From contig CAZDAM010000124.1 of assembly GCA_964503595.1 (NCBI GenBank), positions 1 to 8,296 of the forward strand: 8,296 bases of DNA, read 5' to 3'. This document shows positions 6,196-8,296 of the stretch, piece after piece. Source of the DNA: CAZDAM01 sp964503595. Its GTDB lineage: Bacteria > Muiribacteriota > UBA6191. The notes below the pieces were generated by a model that was not told the DNA's origin, ran no database searches, and saw only the letters and a program-made list of their open reading frames with translations. How positions within the stretch are numbered: position 1 is the first letter of the stretch; each line of letters starts with the position of its first letter. The translations under genes and the position numbers were made by a program.

Positions 6196-6914
6196 GAACG
6201 CCTTTCCCATAGATCCTGGCGTACAAAAATGGTGTTAATCCAGGTGTCAGCAACGGGGATATAGCCCATTTTTTCGACATTTTGAATGTACTCGATCCTT
6301 TTCTGTCCTTTGGAGCCGGGGATGAATTTCAGAGTCTCCAAACACAGAATTCCCGGCCCGGTAGAGGGCCCGATTCCGGAGTTGTACAAGACTTCTTCAT
6401 CGCTACCTTCGATATCCAGATCGAGAAAATCAGGCCACTGGTTCTGGCAGTACTGAGCCAGAATCTCAGGGATGGTGATGGCTGGCATTTCCAGAGTTTC
6501 ACGGAGTTTCTGTCCGGAATCCATCAGCCTTCGGGCTTCCCTTTCATCGGATGTTGTCAGAGTGGATTCCTGCATGCAAAATATTTTCAGGGTTTTGCAG
6601 GCATTTGGCGTGACAGCACAAGCCAGAAACCGGTCGCGGGGGCGACTTCGGGCAAAGGCCTGCTTCAGCCCAGCTTCAGGATCGACTACGATACCACTGT
6701 GACCATTCAGATAAAGCAGGGCGGTATTGCTGTGACGAAAGGGATCGTTGGCACCGATATCAAGGTACCGTCCGGACTGAATCCCAAGTACCCCGAGAAG
6801 CATGAGAACGATCTTGTCCTCTCCGGTCTGGGCATAGCTTTGGGGCTCAGCACCTTTGAGGCATTGCCAGGCCCGATCCAGCCTTTTCTTGAATGAACTG
6901 ATCTTCTGCTTCAT
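6192..6914 (-). CDS. FkbM-family methyltransferase
   Basis: This 240-residue protein fits the FkbM methyltransferase family, SAM-dependent O-methyltransferases found in natural-product and surface-polysaccharide clusters. SYAQTGEDKIVLMLL (26-40) is the usual entry to the domain; motif I is RYLDIGANDP (49-58); VVDPEAGL (76-83) is the strand 2 acidic loop; and FLDLDIEGSDEEVL (163-176) is the family's signature, where relatives have DVEG. The ATG at 6914 overlaps the flippase stop as ATGA. About 100 further codons are open upstream, but they are an out-of-frame reading of the flippase and are excluded. The first 20 residues are basic and helical (KQKISSFKKRLDRAW). It probably methylates a hydroxyl of one glycan sugar; which one cannot be told. 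Confidence 0.9.
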   Translation of the reverse strand: MKQKISSFKKRLDRAWQCLKGAEPQSYAQTGEDKIVLMLLGVLGIQSGRYLDIGANDPFRHSNTALLYLNGHSGIVVDPEAGLKQAFARSRPRDRFLACAVTPNACKTLKIFCMQESTLTTSDEREARRLMDSGQKLRETLEMPAITIPEILAQYCQNQWPDFLDLDIEGSDEEVLYNSGIGPSTGPGILCLETLKFIPGSKGQKRIEYIQNVEKMGYIPVADTWINTIFVRQDLWERRS

Positions 6915-8218
6915 TTGAAAGTCCAGTGCAAAATTCCAACTCCCATCAGTACCACGGAATAGACGATGCTCTCCCTGCGACCGGCTTGATTTGGCAATAC
7001 CTGCAAAGCCAGGGCATGCATTCCAAGAGTTCCAGCGAGAACTCCGGCTCCCAGAGATTCCAGGCTGGGAACCCCCAGGTACTGAAAGGTTCCAAATCCA
7101 GTTCCGGCCCCTGCCAGGTAGGCCAGACTCATCAGATTCAGGCGCCCGCGGGCAAGCCCCCAAAGATAGCTGAACTGAGAAAGCAGGTACAGGGCTGTAG
7201 CAATTGATAAGGCGGAAAAACACAGGATTGTGCCGGATTTGGGCGTTTCGTGGAAAAACACCTGCAGGAAGATGTGCCTGAAGGGAATGGCCAGAAGTGC
7301 CAGGCCCATCAAAAGAAGCCCGATCCGGTTGAGGGCTTTTTTCCCCATTTCCTGGTTCAGGGGATCTTCAGGATGGGCGGAGAAGCGGGGAAGCAGGACC
7401 GTAATGGCCGGATTTGCCAGAGAGATGATTTGGGCCATGAGGACAACCAGAGCGGAATAAAGAGCAAAATCATGAGCTGGGAGCAGGCTTGCCTGAGTCC
7501 GGTCCCACTGCAGGAAAACTCCGGATGCCAGAATGCATCCACTGAAGGCCAGGGCTTCCTTCCACTGAATTCCCCGTTCTTCTCCAGTCTGTCTGGCGTG
7601 AAGGACTGTTCTGAGCATCAGAATCAGGACGATCAGTCCAAAGAAAAAATTGAGTGCCAGAAATGCCGGGGCGGTTTCTTTAAAACCCAGAGTGAGGAGA
7701 ACGGCAACCGGATAGCGCAGAATGGCTCCCAGGGCATTCAGTTTGCCAGCCAGAACCTGTTGATTGAGCCCAGCCAGGGCCGCGCTGCAACCACATAGAA
7801 GGAGGTTGATTCCAGCACCGAGAATCAAAAGAAGAATCAGTTTTGGATTTTGCTGGGATTCAGGCAGGAATGTTTGGGGGGATGAAAGAATGAATCCGGA
7901 AAACCCCAAGGTGGCGAACCCGTAAAACAGTGCCGCAGAATGAAACAGCTGGTGGCTCAGCTTCCGGGTTCGGCCAATGGTGCGGACCAGATAGGTGCTG
8001 ATGCCAAGGTCAAGAATCAGGATCATGGCCTGGGCAAGCAGAAGGCCTGCCACGGGCACAAAGTCGTCGTGTGGATGAAACCTGAGAAAGAAAGGAGTAA
8101 GGCCTACAGAGCAAATCCCGGAAATGATCTTTGCGCCGTAGGCCGCCAGAAACGATTTTTTCAGTCCTGAGCCGGAGTCAGGATCAGTGTCCATGGGACT
8201 GGAAGTGGACAATGACAT
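6911..8218 (-). CDS. polysaccharide flippase, Wzx-like (MOP superfamily)
   Basis: This protein of about 435 residues is almost entirely membrane-spanning: hydrophobic segments lie near residues 24-44, 53-75, 92-112, 126-148, 160-180, 184-204, 222-238, 249-277, 299-321, 329-353, 362-382, 386-407 and 416-432, giving about 12-13 helices. The FLAAYGAKIISG start of helix 1 and the LLPRFS motif (275-280) after the eighth segment fit Wzx-type flippases, which carry undecaprenyl-linked repeat units from the cytoplasmic to the periplasmic face. The start is uncertain. ATG 8218 has GGAGG directly adjacent, which is too close; TTG 8212 would have that same GGAGG at an ideal six bases; ATG 8194 gives an 11-base overlap with the epimerase stop but no ribosome binding site. 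The longest form is listed. A Wzy polymerase, its usual partner, is not in the window. Confidence 0.88.
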   Translation of the reverse strand: MSLSTSSPMDTDPDSGSGLKKSFLAAYGAKIISGICSVGLTPFFLRFHPHDDFVPVAGLLLAQAMILILDLGISTYLVRTIGRTRKLSHQLFHSAALFYGFATLGFSGFILSSPQTFLPESQQNPKLILLLILGAGINLLLCGCSAALAGLNQQVLAGKLNALGAILRYPVAVLLTLGFKETAPAFLALNFFFGLIVLILMLRTVLHARQTGEERGIQWKEALAFSGCILASGVFLQWDRTQASLLPAHDFALYSALVVLMAQIISLANPAITVLLPRFSAHPEDPLNQEMGKKALNRIGLLLMGLALLAIPFRHIFLQVFFHETPKSGTILCFSALSIATALYLLSQFSYLWGLARGRLNLMSLAYLAGAGTGFGTFQYLGVPSLESLGAGVLAGTLGMHALALQVLPNQAGRRESIVYSVVLMGVGILHWTFK

Positions 8219-8294
8219 CCTCCAGAATCTGGTTCAGATCCCTTAGGGGCTGCTTTCCGATCAGACGCTTGAGTTTTTCTGTACTCGGGACACG
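8184..8294 (-). CDS. NAD-dependent epimerase/dehydratase (extended SDR), C-terminal fragment
   Basis: The minus strand is open from the right window edge to TGA at 8186-8184 and encodes 36 residues: RVPSTEKLKRLIGKQPLRDL followed by NQILEDVIVHFQ. R-x-P-x-x-x-K-x-x-x-LIG-x-x-P-x-x-x-L-x-x-IL-x-DV is the common C-terminal end of extended SDR sugar-nucleotide enzymes (UDP-glucose 4-epimerase, UDP-glucuronate decarboxylase and dTDP-glucose dehydratase types). The Rossmann GxxGxxG and the YxxxK active site lie outside the window, so the reaction cannot be assigned. It overlaps the flippase start by up to 35 bases and probably supplies a nucleotide sugar for this pathway. Confidence 0.7.
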   Translation of the reverse strand, partial: RVPSTEKLKRLIGKQPLRDLNQILEDVIVHFQSHGH

Positions 8295-8296
8295 GC

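Noticed and set aside
6282..6896. 204-codon plus-strand open frame
   Set aside because: It lies fully antisense to the FkbM-type gene, whose motifs are clear, and has no family features of its own.
6915..7223. 103-codon N-terminal extension of the FkbM-type gene
   Set aside because: It is an out-of-frame reading of the flippase C terminus; the ATGA junction at 6914 is a better start.
7250..7798. 182-codon plus-strand open frame
   Set aside because: It is antisense to the flippase, has no recognisable domain and is rich in Q, S and G as expected of a shadow frame.

Overview
The window comes from a bacterium, most likely Gram-negative, judging from a lipid-linked-glycan (O-antigen or capsule type) gene cluster with a Wzx-like flippase and from a proteobacterial-looking IS3-family transposase end. 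Nothing in the sequence identifies the genus. Apart from the transposase fragment at the left edge, every gene is on the minus strand, so gene order runs from the right edge to the left.

Right and centre (1513-8296): an unbroken surface-polysaccharide operon. In transcription order it holds the 3' end of a sugar-nucleotide epimerase/dehydratase (SDR), a polytopic flippase, an FkbM-type methyltransferase, a DUF268 methyltransferase-like protein, a second class I SAM methyltransferase, a CgeB-like glycosyltransferase, a GT2 glycosyltransferase and a GT4 glycosyltransferase. Every junction overlaps by 4 to about 35 bases, which indicates one transcript with translational coupling. The likely scheme is that the SDR supplies a modified nucleotide sugar, the three glycosyltransferases build a repeat unit on a lipid carrier, the methyltransferases decorate it, and the flippase moves it across the inner membrane. 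No polymerase, chain-length regulator or initiating transferase is in the window.

Left (182-1480): 32 bases after the last glycosyltransferase comes a more AT-rich two-gene module. It encodes an AAA_21/SMC-like ATPase and a small partner that begins MSVKIVILCEDKQ; the two overlap by ATGA. The pair resembles two-gene ATPase-plus-effector cassettes of the anti-phage or stress type. Here it is broken at three points: the ATPase has a frameshift just after Walker A, next to a 71% G+C hairpin; the partner has an in-frame TGA where its relatives, as I recall them, have Trp; and an IS3-family element interrupts the partner ten codons later.

Far left (2-181): the C-terminal end of the IS3-family transposase (plus strand) and the terminal inverted repeat of that element. 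The rest of the IS and the far half of the interrupted gene lie outside the window. No RNA genes, CRISPR arrays, riboswitches or convincing promoters were seen, and no gene-free stretch exceeds 300 bases.
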